Positions 1 to 8,655 of a stretch of 44,824 nt of DNA are shown here, piece after piece. Each line of letters begins with the position of its first letter. Positions within the stretch are counted from its first letter, which is position 1. Under the pieces are notes generated by a model. It worked only from the letters and a program-made list of their open reading frames with translations. It searched no databases and had not been told where the DNA came from. This DNA is from Vicinamibacteria bacterium (GTDB lineage: Bacteria; Acidobacteriota; Vicinamibacteria; Vicinamibacterales; UBA8438), in NCBI GenBank assembly GCA_022820825.1, contig JAJEEU010000013.1, forward strand, positions 1 through 44,824, read 5' to 3'. A program made the position numbers and the translations under genes.

Positions 1-44
1 GCCGGCGCGCCGGGATTCCGCGGTGGGTTTTATGCCGAAGACGA

Positions 45-205
45 CAATTGTTAGATGGGGCTACGCCCCACACCCCCGGCAGGCGCTAGGGGGGACCCCG
101 TCCCCCCGCGCCGCGCCTGCCGGGCCGCGCTGTGCGCGGCCTGGGGCCGACTGCTGCTGTACTCGTCGTCCCCTCCAAATTCAACCACCAGATTCAACCA
201 CCAGG
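45..205. repeat. R1 dispersed hairpin repeat, copy 1
   Basis: This is one of three related GC-rich hairpin elements in the window; the others are at 16640-16852 (inverted relative to this one) and 27553-27602 (partial). Two perfect stems are visible: TGGGGC/GCCCCA with loop TAC at 56-70, and GGCCGCGC/GCGCGGCC with loop TGT at 123-141. At its right end a 13-bp unit (ATTCAACCACCAG) occurs twice in tandem at 179-204. It lies downstream of ispDF, and no coding region is evident in 1-252. Homology to the other copies is seen by eye; its function and exact borders are unknown. Confidence 0.7.
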
Positions 206-252
206 TTCGACCGCGCTGCATCATCACGCTGGAGCTGCGCCCCAGACTCCGA

Positions 253-1425
253 TCACGTCTTGTCGCTCGGGCGGGTGAGCATGGCGACGGCGTGCGCGAC
301 GAGCGCCTCTCCGCGGCCTACCTCGCCGACCCCCTCGCCGGTCTTGCCCTTGATGGACACCCGCTCCGGCGCGACGTGCAGCACCTCCGCCAGGCGCTGC
401 CGCATCTCCGGCGCGAAGGCGCGGATCTTCGGCTGCTCGGTGACCACGACCACGTCCACGTTGCCGACCGCGAACCCCAGCTCGCGGACGGCTCCCGCGG
501 CATCGCGCAGCAGCTCGATGCTCGCGGCCCCGCGCCACCGGTCGTCGTCGTCGGGGAATCGCTGGCCGATGTCGCCGGCGCCCGCGGCGCCGAGCACGGC
601 GTCGGTCACGGCGTGACAGACGGCATCCGCGTCCGAGTGCCCCAGCAGGCCGCGCGCGGAGGGTATGGAGACGCCGCCGAGCACCAGCGGCCGTCCGTCC
701 ACGAACCGGTGCAGGTCGTATCCGAGGCCGACACGTGTTTCGAACGGTCCGGCCGCCGCAATCCGCTCGGCAAGCGCCAGGTCGTCCGGGCTCGTCACCT
801 TGAAGTTGCGCACGTCGCCCTGCACCAGACGGACCGGGTGGCCGGCGCGCTCGACGAGCGTGGTTTCGTCGGTCGCCTCGGGTCCGCCGCTGCCGCGCTC
901 CACCGCGTCGCGCAGCAGACCCACCCGGAACGCCTGCGGCGTCTGCACCAGAAAGATGCGCTCGCGGGGCAGCGTTGCGCCGACCACCGCAACGCCCTCC
1001 GCGAGGCGGCCTTCCTTCACCGTATCGAACGCGGGCAGCGCCGCCGTAGCCGCGCCCGACTCGACCGCCGCGGAGATCGTCCGATCGATCAGGTCCGGCG
1101 CGCAGAACGGCCGGGCCGCGTCGTGAATCACCACGATCTCGCTCGCCGGCGCAATGGCGGCCAACCCCGCCACCACGGAATCCTGGCGGCGGGCGCCGCC
1201 GGCGACCAGCCGTACCGGCGTTCGGATCCGGCGTATCAGATCGGGGGGAGACGCCAGCAGCTCCGGCGGCAGCACGAGGACGATCTCGCCTATGCGCTCA
1301 CTGGCATCGAACGGTGCGACGCTGCGCTCCAGCAGCGTGCGCCCGCCGATGGTGAGCAACTGCTTGTGGACCGGACCGCCGAGCCTTGCGCCCCGTCCGC
1401 CCGCGGCAATGATGGCTGAAATCAA
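253..1425 (-). CDS. ispDF: Bifunctional 2-C-methyl-D-erythritol 4-phosphate cytidylyltransferase / MECDP synthase (IspDF)
   Basis: This fusion carries two non-consecutive steps of the MEP isoprenoid pathway: CTP-dependent cytidylylation of MEP (IspD) and cyclisation of CDP-ME-2-phosphate to MEcPP (IspF). The N-terminal domain, about 225 residues, has the nucleotide loop AAGGRGARLGG and HDAARPF. The C-terminal domain, about 155 residues, opens with GLGYDLHRF, followed by GHSDADAVCHAV (metal-binding Asp and His) and GKTGEGVGEVGRGEA. I chose the TTG at 1425, giving 390 residues that begin M-ISAIIAAGG as IspD proteins do; it follows the plsC stop by one base. An ATG at 1461 would add 12 residues and overlap plsC. 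The third enzyme of the route, ispE, lies upstream in the same minus-strand block. Family assignment is firm; the start is inferred. Confidence 0.93.
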   Translation of the reverse strand: MISAIIAAGGRGARLGGPVHKQLLTIGGRTLLERSVAPFDASERIGEIVLVLPPELLASPPDLIRRIRTPVRLVAGGARRQDSVVAGLAAIAPASEIVVIHDAARPFCAPDLIDRTISAAVESGAATAALPAFDTVKEGRLAEGVAVVGATLPRERIFLVQTPQAFRVGLLRDAVERGSGGPEATDETTLVERAGHPVRLVQGDVRNFKVTSPDDLALAERIAAAGPFETRVGLGYDLHRFVDGRPLVLGGVSIPSARGLLGHSDADAVCHAVTDAVLGAAGAGDIGQRFPDDDDRWRGAASIELLRDAAGAVRELGFAVGNVDVVVVTEQPKIRAFAPEMRQRLAEVLHVAPERVSIKGKTGEGVGEVGRGEALVAHAVAMLTRPSDKT

Positions 1426-1426
1426 A

Positions 1427-2140
1427 TCAGGCAGCTTGCTGCTCCACGACGTCGCGGGCACGATCCGCCAGGCCGCGTGCTCCGGCGCGGCTCATGCCCC
1501 GCGTCTCGATAGGTTCGTGCACGACCACGTCCACGTCGCCGGGACAGGTCATCAGGCGCCCCTTCAGCATCACGTGGCGGCTGCCGGCAACCGATACCGG
1601 CACGATCGGCAGACCGGCTTCAATCGCCATCAGGAACAGTCCCCGCTTGAACGGCCCCACGCGGCCGTCACGGCTCCGCGTGCCCTCCGGAAAAACGATG
1701 AGCGACTGGCCGCCGGCCGTCATCGCCGCCACGTGCTTCAGCGTCGCCGCGCCGGTGCGCTCCCGCTCCACCAGCAGGTGCCCCGTGCAGCGCAGATGCC
1801 AGCCCAGCACCGGGAAGCGGCCGAGCGACGCCTTGGCGATGATGCGCAACTGAAGCGGCAGCGCCCAGAACAGAATCGGGATGTCGTAGATGCTCTGGTG
1901 GTTCGAAACGAAGATGCAGGCGCCGTCGCGCGGCAGCGATTCCAGCCCCTCCACCCGCACGCGGACGCCCGTCGTCAGCAGGATCAGCCGCGACCAGGCG
2001 CGGGCGCAGCGGTGGGCCGTATTGCCGCTGCCGTCAACGAGGCTCGACGCGAGCGACAGGCCGCCGAGCACGACGGTGTACACGCTGATCGCAGGTATCA
2101 GCCAGAACACGGTGCGCCACCAGTGAAAGGGCGGGAGCAT
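1427..2140 (-). CDS. plsC: 1-acyl-sn-glycerol-3-phosphate acyltransferase (PlsC family)
   Basis: This membrane acyltransferase should convert lysophosphatidic acid to phosphatidic acid in phospholipid synthesis. The 237-residue protein has a hydrophobic N-terminus (about residues 5-35), the HX4D catalytic motif within NHQSIYD, and the substrate-binding motif FPEGTRSRDG followed by GPFKRG. These are the standard landmarks of the PlsC/LPLAT superfamily. Its ATG overlaps the radA stop by one base (TAATG), so translation is probably coupled. The ispDF start follows its stop immediately. The exact acyl donor or a specialised lipid substrate cannot be read from the sequence. Confidence 0.88.
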   Translation of the reverse strand: MLPPFHWWRTVFWLIPAISVYTVVLGGLSLASSLVDGSGNTAHRCARAWSRLILLTTGVRVRVEGLESLPRDGACIFVSNHQSIYDIPILFWALPLQLRIIAKASLGRFPVLGWHLRCTGHLLVERERTGAATLKHVAAMTAGGQSLIVFPEGTRSRDGRVGPFKRGLFLMAIEAGLPIVPVSVAGSRHVMLKGRLMTCPGDVDVVVHEPIETRGMSRAGARGLADRARDVVEQQAA

Positions 2141-3507
2141 TACTCGATCAGCGCCTCGAGCGCCTCCGCGACGGACGCGACTCCCACCTGCTCGCAACCG
2201 CCGGCGCCGGGTGCGGGTGCGCAGTTGCCGGCCGGCATGACGCAGCGCGTGAAACCGAGCTGCGCCGCCTCGCCGAGCCGCAGCGACGCGCGCGTCGTTC
2301 CGCGCACCTCCCCCGCCAGACCGACCTCGCCGAAGACGGCGGTGCCGGATCGCACCGGCCGATTCCGCAGGCTGGAGGCCACCGCGGCAATCACCCCGAG
2401 GTCGGCCGCGGGTTCGTTGACCGTCAACCCGCCGGCCATGTTGAGGAATACGTCCTCCCCGGCCAGGCTGAGGCCGGCGCGCTTCTCGAGCACCGCGAGC
2501 AGCAGCGACAGGCGGTTCTGGTCGAGTCCGCTGGCGGTGCGCCGGGCTGTTCCGTAGGCCCCGCTGCTCACGAGCGCCTGTACTTCGACGAGGATTGGCC
2601 GCGAGCCTTCGATGGAGCATAGCACCGCCGAACCCGGGACATTCGAGACGCGCTCGGCAAGGAACAGCTCGGACGGGTTGGCCACGCCGCGCAGGCCGGA
2701 TCCCGTCATGTCGAAGACCCCCAGCTCGCTGATCGCGCCGAAGCGGTTCTTGACCGCGCGGATCACCCTGTGGGAATGATGCCGCTCGCCTTCGAAATAC
2801 AGCACGGTATCGACCACGTGCTCCAGCACCTTCGGTCCGGCCAGGCTGCCGTCCTTCGTCACGTGGCCCACGAGAAACGTCGGCAGATCCCGGCCCTTGG
2901 CCGTGAACAGCAGCTCCGCCGCCGCCGCCCGCACCTGGCCGATGCTGCCGGGCGCCGACTGCAGCTTGAGCGAGAAGACCGTCTGGATCGAATCGACGAT
3001 CAGCACGACCGGCTTGACGCGCGCCGCCTCGTCGAGAATGCGCTCGAGACAGGTTTCCGCCAGCAGATACAGCGGCGGTGCACCCAGCCCCAGCCGATCG
3101 CCGCGCATCTTCAACTGCTGCACCGACTCTTCGCCCGAGGCGTACAGGACGGGGCCGAGCGTGCGCGCAACGGCCGCCGCCATCTGCAGCAGCAGCGTCG
3201 ACTTGCCGATGCCCGGCTCGCCGCCCAGCAACACGGCCGAGCCCGGGACTATCCCGCCTCCGAGCACCCGGTCGAGCTCGCCGATGCCGCTCGCCAGGCG
3301 CTCGGCGCCCACCGTCTCGATCTGGTCGTAGCGCTGGGCTGTGGCGCTCCCCGCCGCGCGCGCGGACCCGGCTGCCCCGTCCGGCACCGCGGGAGCCGCT
3401 TCCTCCACCAGGGTGTTCCACGCGGCGCACTCGGGACACTGCCCGAACCACTTGCGCGCCTGCGCGCCGCACGCCTGACAGACGAAAACGGTTCTCGGCT
3501 CCTTCAT
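2140..3507 (-). CDS. radA: DNA repair protein RadA
   Basis: RadA is a RecA-like ATPase that drives branch migration during recombinational repair. The 455-residue product has an N-terminal zinc finger (C10, C13, C24, C27), a Walker A segment GGEPGIGKST, the RadA-specific KNRFG motif (in RAVKNRFGAISE), and a C-terminal Lon-protease-like domain containing FLNMAGGLTVNEPAAD. Length and domain order are normal. I chose the ATG at 3507, which overlaps the alr stop (ATGA); a longer reading to 3573 would only add low-complexity Arg/Gly sequence. Confidence is high. Confidence 0.95.
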   Translation of the reverse strand: MKEPRTVFVCQACGAQARKWFGQCPECAAWNTLVEEAAPAVPDGAAGSARAAGSATAQRYDQIETVGAERLASGIGELDRVLGGGIVPGSAVLLGGEPGIGKSTLLLQMAAAVARTLGPVLYASGEESVQQLKMRGDRLGLGAPPLYLLAETCLERILDEAARVKPVVLIVDSIQTVFSLKLQSAPGSIGQVRAAAAELLFTAKGRDLPTFLVGHVTKDGSLAGPKVLEHVVDTVLYFEGERHHSHRVIRAVKNRFGAISELGVFDMTGSGLRGVANPSELFLAERVSNVPGSAVLCSIEGSRPILVEVQALVSSGAYGTARRTASGLDQNRLSLLLAVLEKRAGLSLAGEDVFLNMAGGLTVNEPAADLGVIAAVASSLRNRPVRSGTAVFGEVGLAGEVRGTTRASLRLGEAAQLGFTRCVMPAGNCAPAPGAGGCEQVGVASVAEALEALIE

Positions 3508-4700
3508 CCCGCCGCCGGCTCCCCCGCGTCGGCGCCGGAATAGACGCGCTCGATCCGGCTGCCCGTGCGGCACAGGATCTCATGCGGCACCGTACCAATC
3601 CACCGCGCCACTTCGCCGACGCCGATGCTGTCGTCGCCCTGTGCACCCATCAGTACCACTTCGTCGCCCGGGCTGACGTCGATCGCACTGACGTCGATCG
3701 TGATCGAATCCATGCATACGGACCCGACGATGGGCGCGCGTTGCCCGCGGACGAGCACGGCGCCGGCCCCGGCCATCCGCACGTCCAGCCCGTCCGCGTA
3801 GCCGGCCGGAACGACGGCGATGCGCAGCGGCCGGGAGGCCGTGAACCGCGCCCCGTAACCGCACGACTCGCCCGGCCGCATGCCCTTGACCGCCACGATC
3901 CGGCTGTGCAGCGACATCACGGGCCGGAGGCGCGGCGCGGCGGGCTCGGGGGCGCCGGAGGGGAACGCGCCGTACAGCAACAGGCCGGGCCGCACGGCGT
4001 CGAGCCAGGTCCGCCGGTCGCCCAGCAACGCGGCGCTGTTGGCGGCGTGACGCCGCCGGACGGCGAGACCGAGCTCCGGCAACGCGGCTGCCGCCGCGTC
4101 GAACCGCCGCTGCTGCTGCTCGAACAGCGGCGACGCGGCCTCCTCGGCGGTGGCGAAGTGGGTATAGATCGCGTCGAAGACGAGATTGCGGCTGGCGAGC
4201 ACGGCGGGCAGCGTCGCCCGCAGGTTGTCGTAGCGGAAACCGAACCGGTTCATGCCGGTATCGATCTTCAAGTGGCAGCGGAGCCGGACGCCGCGCCGGG
4301 CCGCGACGGTGTGCAGCGCCCGCGCCGCCGACGGCGACGACACCGTCGGCGTGAGGTCGTGCTCGAACACGCCGCCGAGGTCGCTGACGCTGAGCGCACC
4401 GAATACGAGAATCGGTATCCGCACGCCGGCGCGGCGGAGGTGTACGCCTTCCTCGATGTCCGCGCAGGCCAGCATGGCGGCGCCGGCCTCCTCCAGGGCG
4501 CGGGCCACGGCGGCCGCGCCGTGGCCGTACGCATTGGCCTTGACGACTGCGATGACCGCCGGCGGTTGCGCGCCGCCGGCGGGCGGGGCGACGAAAGCGC
4601 GCACGGCGCGATAGTTGGCCTGCAGCGCCGCGAGGTCGATCCGGGCGAATGTCGGTCGGACCACGGCCTGCGAGGATTCCCGGTGGAGGGTCCGAATCAC
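3504..4700 (-). CDS. alr: Alanine racemase
   Basis: A PLP enzyme that interconverts L- and D-alanine and so supplies D-Ala for peptidoglycan. The 398-residue protein has the PLP lysine motif VVKANAYGHG (K54), the TIM-barrel motif KIDTGMNRFG, and the second catalytic tyrosine in SCGYGARF, then SVCMDSITIDV in the C-terminal beta domain. Translation starts at GTG 4700, which overlaps the dnaB stop (GTGA). The dnaB-alr pairing is common in bacteria. All catalytic landmarks are present. Confidence 0.95.
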   Translation of the reverse strand: MIRTLHRESSQAVVRPTFARIDLAALQANYRAVRAFVAPPAGGAQPPAVIAVVKANAYGHGAAAVARALEEAGAAMLACADIEEGVHLRRAGVRIPILVFGALSVSDLGGVFEHDLTPTVSSPSAARALHTVAARRGVRLRCHLKIDTGMNRFGFRYDNLRATLPAVLASRNLVFDAIYTHFATAEEAASPLFEQQQRRFDAAAAALPELGLAVRRRHAANSAALLGDRRTWLDAVRPGLLLYGAFPSGAPEPAAPRLRPVMSLHSRIVAVKGMRPGESCGYGARFTASRPLRIAVVPAGYADGLDVRMAGAGAVLVRGQRAPIVGSVCMDSITIDVSAIDVSPGDEVVLMGAQGDDSIGVGEVARWIGTVPHEILCRTGSRIERVYSGADAGEPAAG

Positions 4701-6046
4701 GACGCTTCGGGACTGAGGTTGGCGAAGCGCGTGTACTGCTTGAGGAACGCCAGCTTCACCGTCCCGGTCGGCCCGTTGCGCTGCTTGCCGATGATGACCT
4801 CCGCCAGGCCGGAGTTCTCGGGCTTCTCGTCGTACATCTCTTCACGAAAGATGAACATGACGACGTCCGCGTCCTGCTCCAGCGCGCCCGATTCCCGCAG
4901 GTCGGACAGTTGCGGCCGGCGGTCCGCACGCGATTCCGGCGCGCGGCTGAGCTGCGAGAGCGCCACCACCGGCACGTTGAGCTCCTTGGCAAGCCCCTTC
5001 AGGCTGCGCGAGATCGCGGCGAGCTCCTGCGTGCGGTTCTCGAACCGGCCGCGGCCCTGCATCAACTGGATGTAGTCGATGATGATCAGGTCCAGGCCCT
5101 GTGTTTCCTTGAGAAGACGACTCTTGGCGCGCATCTCGAGCACGCCGATCGCCGGCGTGTCGTCGACGAACACGCGGGCCTGCCCCAGCCTGCCCAGCGC
5201 GGCGGAAAGGCCGCTCCAGTCGCTGTCGCTGAGCATGCCGGTGCGGAGCCGGTGGGCGTCGACGTCCGCCTCGGCCGTCAGCATCCGCAGGAAGATCTGT
5301 TCCTTGGCCATCTCGAGACTGAAGATGCCGACCGTCTGCTCCCCCCGAGTCCCGACGTGCAGGCCGACGTTGAGCGCGAAGGCCGTCTTGCCCATCGACG
5401 GCCGCGCGGCAACGATGACGAGATCGGCCGGCTGCAGCCCGGCCGTCAGGCCGTCGATGTCGGCGAAGCCCGTGGGCACGCCGGTTACGAGCCCCTTCTG
5501 CGCCTGAATCCGTTCGACGGTCTCGAAGCCGTCCTTGACGAGCTGCTCCATCGATACGAAGCCGCTGTGGATACGGTCTTCGGCGATGGCGAAGATTTCC
5601 TGCTGCGCCCGGTCGAGCACGGCGTCGGCTTCGTCATCGGCGGCGTAGGCGCTGGAGACGATCTTGTTGGCCGAATGGATGAGATTGCGCAGCGTCGCCT
5701 TTTCCTTGACGATCTGCGCATAGTGCGCGACGTTGGTCGAGCGCGGGACGCCGTCGGCCAGCGCGCTGATGTAGGCGGGGCCGCCGATCTTCTCCAGATC
5801 GCCGGCGCGGTCCAGCGCCTCCCGCAACGTGACGAGGTCGATCGCCTGGCCCTGCTCGCTGAGGCCGGCGATCCTGTCGAAGACACGGCGATGGGCGTCG
5901 CGGTAGAAGTCGTCGGCCTTGACGAGCTCCGCCGCGACGTTGAACGCCGAGTTGTTGATCAGAATCGAGCCGAGGACGCAGCGCTCCGCCTCCAGGTTGT
6001 GCGGCAGCGCGCGTTCGCCCGCAGGGGTCGACGCGAAGTCATCCAT
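4697..6046 (-). CDS. dnaB: Replicative DNA helicase DnaB
   Basis: This is the hexameric 5'-3' helicase of the replication fork. At 449 residues it has normal length. The N-terminal primase-interacting domain begins near LPHNLEAERCVLGSIL. The RecA-like C-terminal domain has Walker A ARPSMGKTA, Walker B LIIIDYIQLM, and the DnaB segment LSQLSRAPE...SDLRESGALEQDAD. No intein or insertion is seen. It follows the ribosomal protein genes rpsF-rpsR-rplI, a widespread arrangement, and overlaps alr downstream. Confidence 0.97.
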   Translation of the reverse strand: MDDFASTPAGERALPHNLEAERCVLGSILINNSAFNVAAELVKADDFYRDAHRRVFDRIAGLSEQGQAIDLVTLREALDRAGDLEKIGGPAYISALADGVPRSTNVAHYAQIVKEKATLRNLIHSANKIVSSAYAADDEADAVLDRAQQEIFAIAEDRIHSGFVSMEQLVKDGFETVERIQAQKGLVTGVPTGFADIDGLTAGLQPADLVIVAARPSMGKTAFALNVGLHVGTRGEQTVGIFSLEMAKEQIFLRMLTAEADVDAHRLRTGMLSDSDWSGLSAALGRLGQARVFVDDTPAIGVLEMRAKSRLLKETQGLDLIIIDYIQLMQGRGRFENRTQELAAISRSLKGLAKELNVPVVALSQLSRAPESRADRRPQLSDLRESGALEQDADVVMFIFREEMYDEKPENSGLAEVIIGKQRNGPTGTVKLAFLKQYTRFANLSPEAS

Positions 6047-6062
6047 CCGACAGACACATGCA

Positions 6063-6083
6063 CCGCGCGCCTGCGGCGCGCGG
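6063..6083. repeat. Perfect 9-bp inverted repeat between rplI and dnaB
   Basis: CCGCGCGCC and GGCGCGCGG flank a TGC loop in the 68-base gap between rplI (upstream in transcription) and dnaB. No T-run follows on either strand, so it is not a classical intrinsic terminator. It could moderate read-through or stabilise mRNA, which is inference. Confidence 0.5.
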
Positions 6084-6114
6084 CTGCTCCCGGGTGCCGC
6101 CGCGACGACGGCGC

Positions 6115-6585
6115 CTACTCGGACGCGACGGCGTCGTCACCTTCGCGCACTACGCGCACGCGGACGCTCGCCACGACGTCGCGATGAATCCTGACCGGCA
6201 CGGTGTACTCGCCGAGCTGCTTGATCGGCTCTTCCAGTTGAACCTGGCGCTTGTCGATGTCCAGCGCCTGCGCCGCGAGGTACTCGGCGATATCGGCGTT
6301 CGTTACCGAGCCGTACAGCGTGTCCTGATCCCCGACCCGCCGCGCGATCTCGCACTCGACCGCCGCCACGCGGTCGGCCAGCGCCTGCGCGGTCTGGCGC
6401 TCCTCCGCCTCGCGCTGCTCGGCCAGTGCGCGCTCCCGCTCCACCTGCCGGCGGTTCGCCGCGGTGACCGGCAGCGCCAGCTTGCGCGGCAGCAGGTAAT
6501 TGCGCGCGTAGCCGCCGGCTACCTTCACGATGTCGCCGCGGCGGCCCAGATGTTCGATGTTCTCCCGGAGGATGAGCTCTTGCAC
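6115..6585 (-). CDS. rplI: 50S ribosomal protein bL9
   Basis: Large-subunit protein bL9, 156 residues. The N-terminal rRNA-binding domain has the signature GRRGDIVKVAGGYARNYLLP. A long charged connecting helix follows (about residues 45-75, rich in Arg, Glu, Ala and Gln), then the C-terminal domain. Translation starts at GTG 6585, with GGAGG five bases upstream and an N-terminus VQELILRENIEHLG typical of the family. It follows rpsR by 11 bases in the standard rpsF-rpsR-rplI-dnaB cluster. Confidence 0.95.
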   Translation of the reverse strand: MQELILRENIEHLGRRGDIVKVAGGYARNYLLPRKLALPVTAANRRQVERERALAEQREAEERQTAQALADRVAAVECEIARRVGDQDTLYGSVTNADIAEYLAAQALDIDKRQVQLEEPIKQLGEYTVPVRIHRDVVASVRVRVVREGDDAVASE

Positions 6586-6596
6586 CGCAACCTCCG

Positions 6597-6863
6597 CTAG
6601 TCCGTGATGTACGGAATCAGCGCCAACTGGCGCGCGCGCTTGATGGCCGTGGTCAGCTTGCGCTGGTGCTTGGCGCAGGTTCCGGAAATGCGGCGCGGCT
6701 GAATCTTGCCGCGCTCCGGAATCGAGAGCATCAGCACCCGCACGTCCTTGTAGTCGATGTAGTCGATCTTCTCGACGCAGAAGCGGCAGGCGCGGCGGCG
6801 CCTGAACCCGCCCCTCCGCGGACCTCCGCCGCCCCCGCCGCGCGACCCTCTTTCCTTTGTCAT
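6597..6863 (-). CDS. rpsR: 30S ribosomal protein bS18
   Basis: Small-subunit protein bS18, 88 residues. The core includes [35 protein letters not shown] and [15 protein letters not shown]. CxxC (in CRFC) and CxxH (in CAKH) are retained, so this is probably a zinc-binding (C+) form. The N-terminus carries a Gly/Arg-rich stretch of about 15 residues. Its ATG overlaps the rpsF stop (ATGA), consistent with coupled synthesis of the bS6-bS18 pair. Confidence 0.95.
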   Translation of the reverse strand: MTKERGSRGGGGGGPRRGGFRRRRACRFCVEKIDYIDYKDVRVLMLSIPERGKIQPRRISGTCAKHQRKLTTAIKRARQLALIPYITD

Positions 6864-7330
6864 TCGCTTGCCTCCGCCGCTGCCGGCGCGCTGTCGCCGG
6901 CGGGCTCATCGGCCGCGGCCGGCGCCTCGGCAGTCTTCTCTTCCGGCTGTGCAGCCGGCTCCGCTTCGCCGGCGCCCCGCCGCTGCTGGCGCCGCGCCTG
7001 CCGGCGCTTCCGCTCGCGCTCCGCCTTGCGGAGATCCTCGTCCACGCGAACGACCAAGTGCCTCAGAACATTGTCGGTCACCTTCAGCCGGCGGTCCAGC
7101 TCGCCGATGATCGCACCGGAGCCGGTGAACAGCTCCAGCACGTAGGTGCCTTCCTTGTGGCGGTCGATCTCGTACGCCAGCCGGCGCCGGCCCCAGTTGT
7201 CGGTCTTGTCGATCGTCCCGCCGCCGGCGGTAACGATCTCCTCGACGCGGGCATGCAGCTCGGCGACCCCCGCGTCATCCACGTCGGGTGCGATGACGTA
7301 GATCAATTCATACTGTCGTGATTCGGACAT
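6860..7330 (-). CDS. rpsF: 30S ribosomal protein bS6
   Basis: Small-subunit protein bS6, which binds 16S rRNA as a heterodimer with bS18. The first ~100 residues form the ferredoxin-like fold ([33 protein letters not shown]). An extended tail of about 50 residues is first Arg-rich ([15 protein letters not shown]) and then Ala/Glu/Pro-rich, making the protein 156 residues against the usual 95-135. Start ATG 7330 is preceded by GAGGAG at good spacing. This is probably the first gene of the rpsF-rpsR-rplI-dnaB-alr-radA-plsC-ispDF unit. Confidence 0.95.
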   Translation of the reverse strand: MSESRQYELIYVIAPDVDDAGVAELHARVEEIVTAGGGTIDKTDNWGRRRLAYEIDRHKEGTYVLELFTGSGAIIGELDRRLKVTDNVLRHLVVRVDEDLRKAERERKRRQARRQQRRGAGEAEPAAQPEEKTAEAPAAADEPAGDSAPAAAEASE

Positions 7331-7385
7331 CGAACTCCTCTCGGTCGAATGCGGCCGCCGTTCGCCGGCGGCAAGGAGCATTGCA

Positions 7386-7943
7386 CTAGTTGAAACGGTT
7401 CATCATCACATCGATGCCGCTGGCGGCGAATACCTCCACCGCGTCTCCGGCTTCCGCTATCGCTTCCCTGATCGTCTCCAGCTCCGCTGCCTCGAAACCC
7501 GCCAGCACGTGACTGGCGAGGTCGCGCCGCTGGTCGCCGCGGTCGACGCCCACGCGCAGGCGCGCGAAACGATCCGTCCCCAGCAGCTCGATCACCGACT
7601 GCAGGCCGTTGTGCCCGCCGGCAGAGCCGCCGCGCCGCGCGCGCAGCCGGCCGAGCGGCAGGTTCACGTCGTCGGCCACGACCAGCACGTCGTCCAGCGC
7701 AAACCGGTAATACCGGACCAGCTCCCCGACCGCCCTGCCGCTCAGGTTCATGAACGTGCACGGCTTGGCCAGCATGATCCGTGCGTCCGGCCCGCGCTCC
7801 CGCGCCATGAGCGCGGCGGCCGGGCTGGATTCGAACACCAGGTCATGCCGCCGCGCGAGCTCGTCGACAACCTCGAAGCCGACGTTGTGGCGCGTGCCGC
7901 GGTATCTCGAACCGGGATTGCCAAGCCCGACGATCAACTTCAT
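7386..7943 (-). CDS. pth: Peptidyl-tRNA hydrolase
   Basis: Pth cleaves peptidyl-tRNA released prematurely from ribosomes, recycling tRNA. The 185-residue protein starts MKLIVGLGNPGSRYRGTRHN, with the catalytic histidine (H19) in TRHNVGF. It also has CTFMNLSG, ADDVNLPLG and RGGSAGGHNGLQS, all family hallmarks. It follows rplY by 12 bases, the usual prs-rplY-pth order. Confidence 0.96.
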   Translation of the reverse strand: MKLIVGLGNPGSRYRGTRHNVGFEVVDELARRHDLVFESSPAAALMARERGPDARIMLAKPCTFMNLSGRAVGELVRYYRFALDDVLVVADDVNLPLGRLRARRGGSAGGHNGLQSVIELLGTDRFARLRVGVDRGDQRRDLASHVLAGFEAAELETIREAIAEAGDAVEVFAASGIDVMMNRFN

Positions 7944-7955
7944 TGCATGCCACTG

Positions 7956-8612
7956 CTACTCGTTCGGCTCTTGCTTCGCGCCCTCCTCCTCGGCAGCTCC
8001 CTCGGCGGCCGCGGCTTCCTCCTCTTCCTCGGCCTCCTCGTCATGCGTGTCCACCTTCGGCGCGACCACATGCACCAGGAGCGTGTCCGGATCGCTCACC
8101 GGCTTCCACGAGACGCCTTCCAGCAACTCGCGCAGGCGTACGCCCTGTCCGATCATGAGCGGGCTGACGTCTACCTCGAGATGTTCGGGAATCTCCGTCG
8201 GCAGGCACTCGACCTGGACGTCGCGCTGCACGAAATCAACCAGTCCGCCCTGCTGCTTGACGCCGGCCGCCTCGCCGCTGAGCGCCACCGGCACGGTGAC
8301 GGTAATCGGCCTGTCGAGCGGCGGCTGGTAGAAGTCGACGTGCAGCAACTCGTTGCTTACGGGATCGACCTGATAATCCTTCACCAGCACCTGGCTCGCG
8401 CTCCCGCCGTCGACGCTGAGCCCGATCAACGTGTTGATGCCCGACTCGGAGTGCATTACCTCAAGTAGCGGCTTGGGAGCCATCTTGATCGCCTGCGCTC
8501 CGCCTTCCTTGCCGCCGTAGAGCACCGCCGGCAGCAATCCGGCCTGGCGCAGCCGCCGGGCCTCGTTCTTCCCCCGCTCATCCCGCGTCGCCGCGGCCAA
8601 CGTAATTTCCAT
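7956..8612 (-). CDS. rplY: 50S ribosomal protein bL25 (Ctc form)
   Basis: A 5S rRNA-binding large-subunit protein of the long Ctc type, 218 residues. The N-terminal L25 domain (about residues 1-95) has RLRQAGLLPAVLYGG and HVDFYQ. The C-terminal TL5-like beta domain (about 95-185) contains LPTEIPEHLEVDVS. A strongly acidic Glu/Ala tail of about 30 residues ends the protein. I chose ATG 8612 (MEITLAAATRDERGKNEARR), which matches family N-termini better than the ATG nine codons upstream. It lies between prs and pth. Confidence 0.93.
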   Translation of the reverse strand: MEITLAAATRDERGKNEARRLRQAGLLPAVLYGGKEGGAQAIKMAPKPLLEVMHSESGINTLIGLSVDGGSASQVLVKDYQVDPVSNELLHVDFYQPPLDRPITVTVPVALSGEAAGVKQQGGLVDFVQRDVQVECLPTEIPEHLEVDVSPLMIGQGVRLRELLEGVSWKPVSDPDTLLVHVVAPKVDTHDEEAEEEEEAAAAEGAAEEEGAKQEPNE

Positions 8613-8655
8613 CGCCGTGCCTGTCTCCCCTGCCGGCATCCGCAGCCCCTCCCGT

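Noticed and set aside
179..204. Possible CRISPR or microsatellite from the 13-bp tandem
   Set aside because: There are only two units with no spacers. It is best read as an internal duplication in R1 copy 1.
55..1419. Plus-strand frames opposite ispDF
   Set aside because: They lack domains and mirror codon periodicity of the minus-strand gene.
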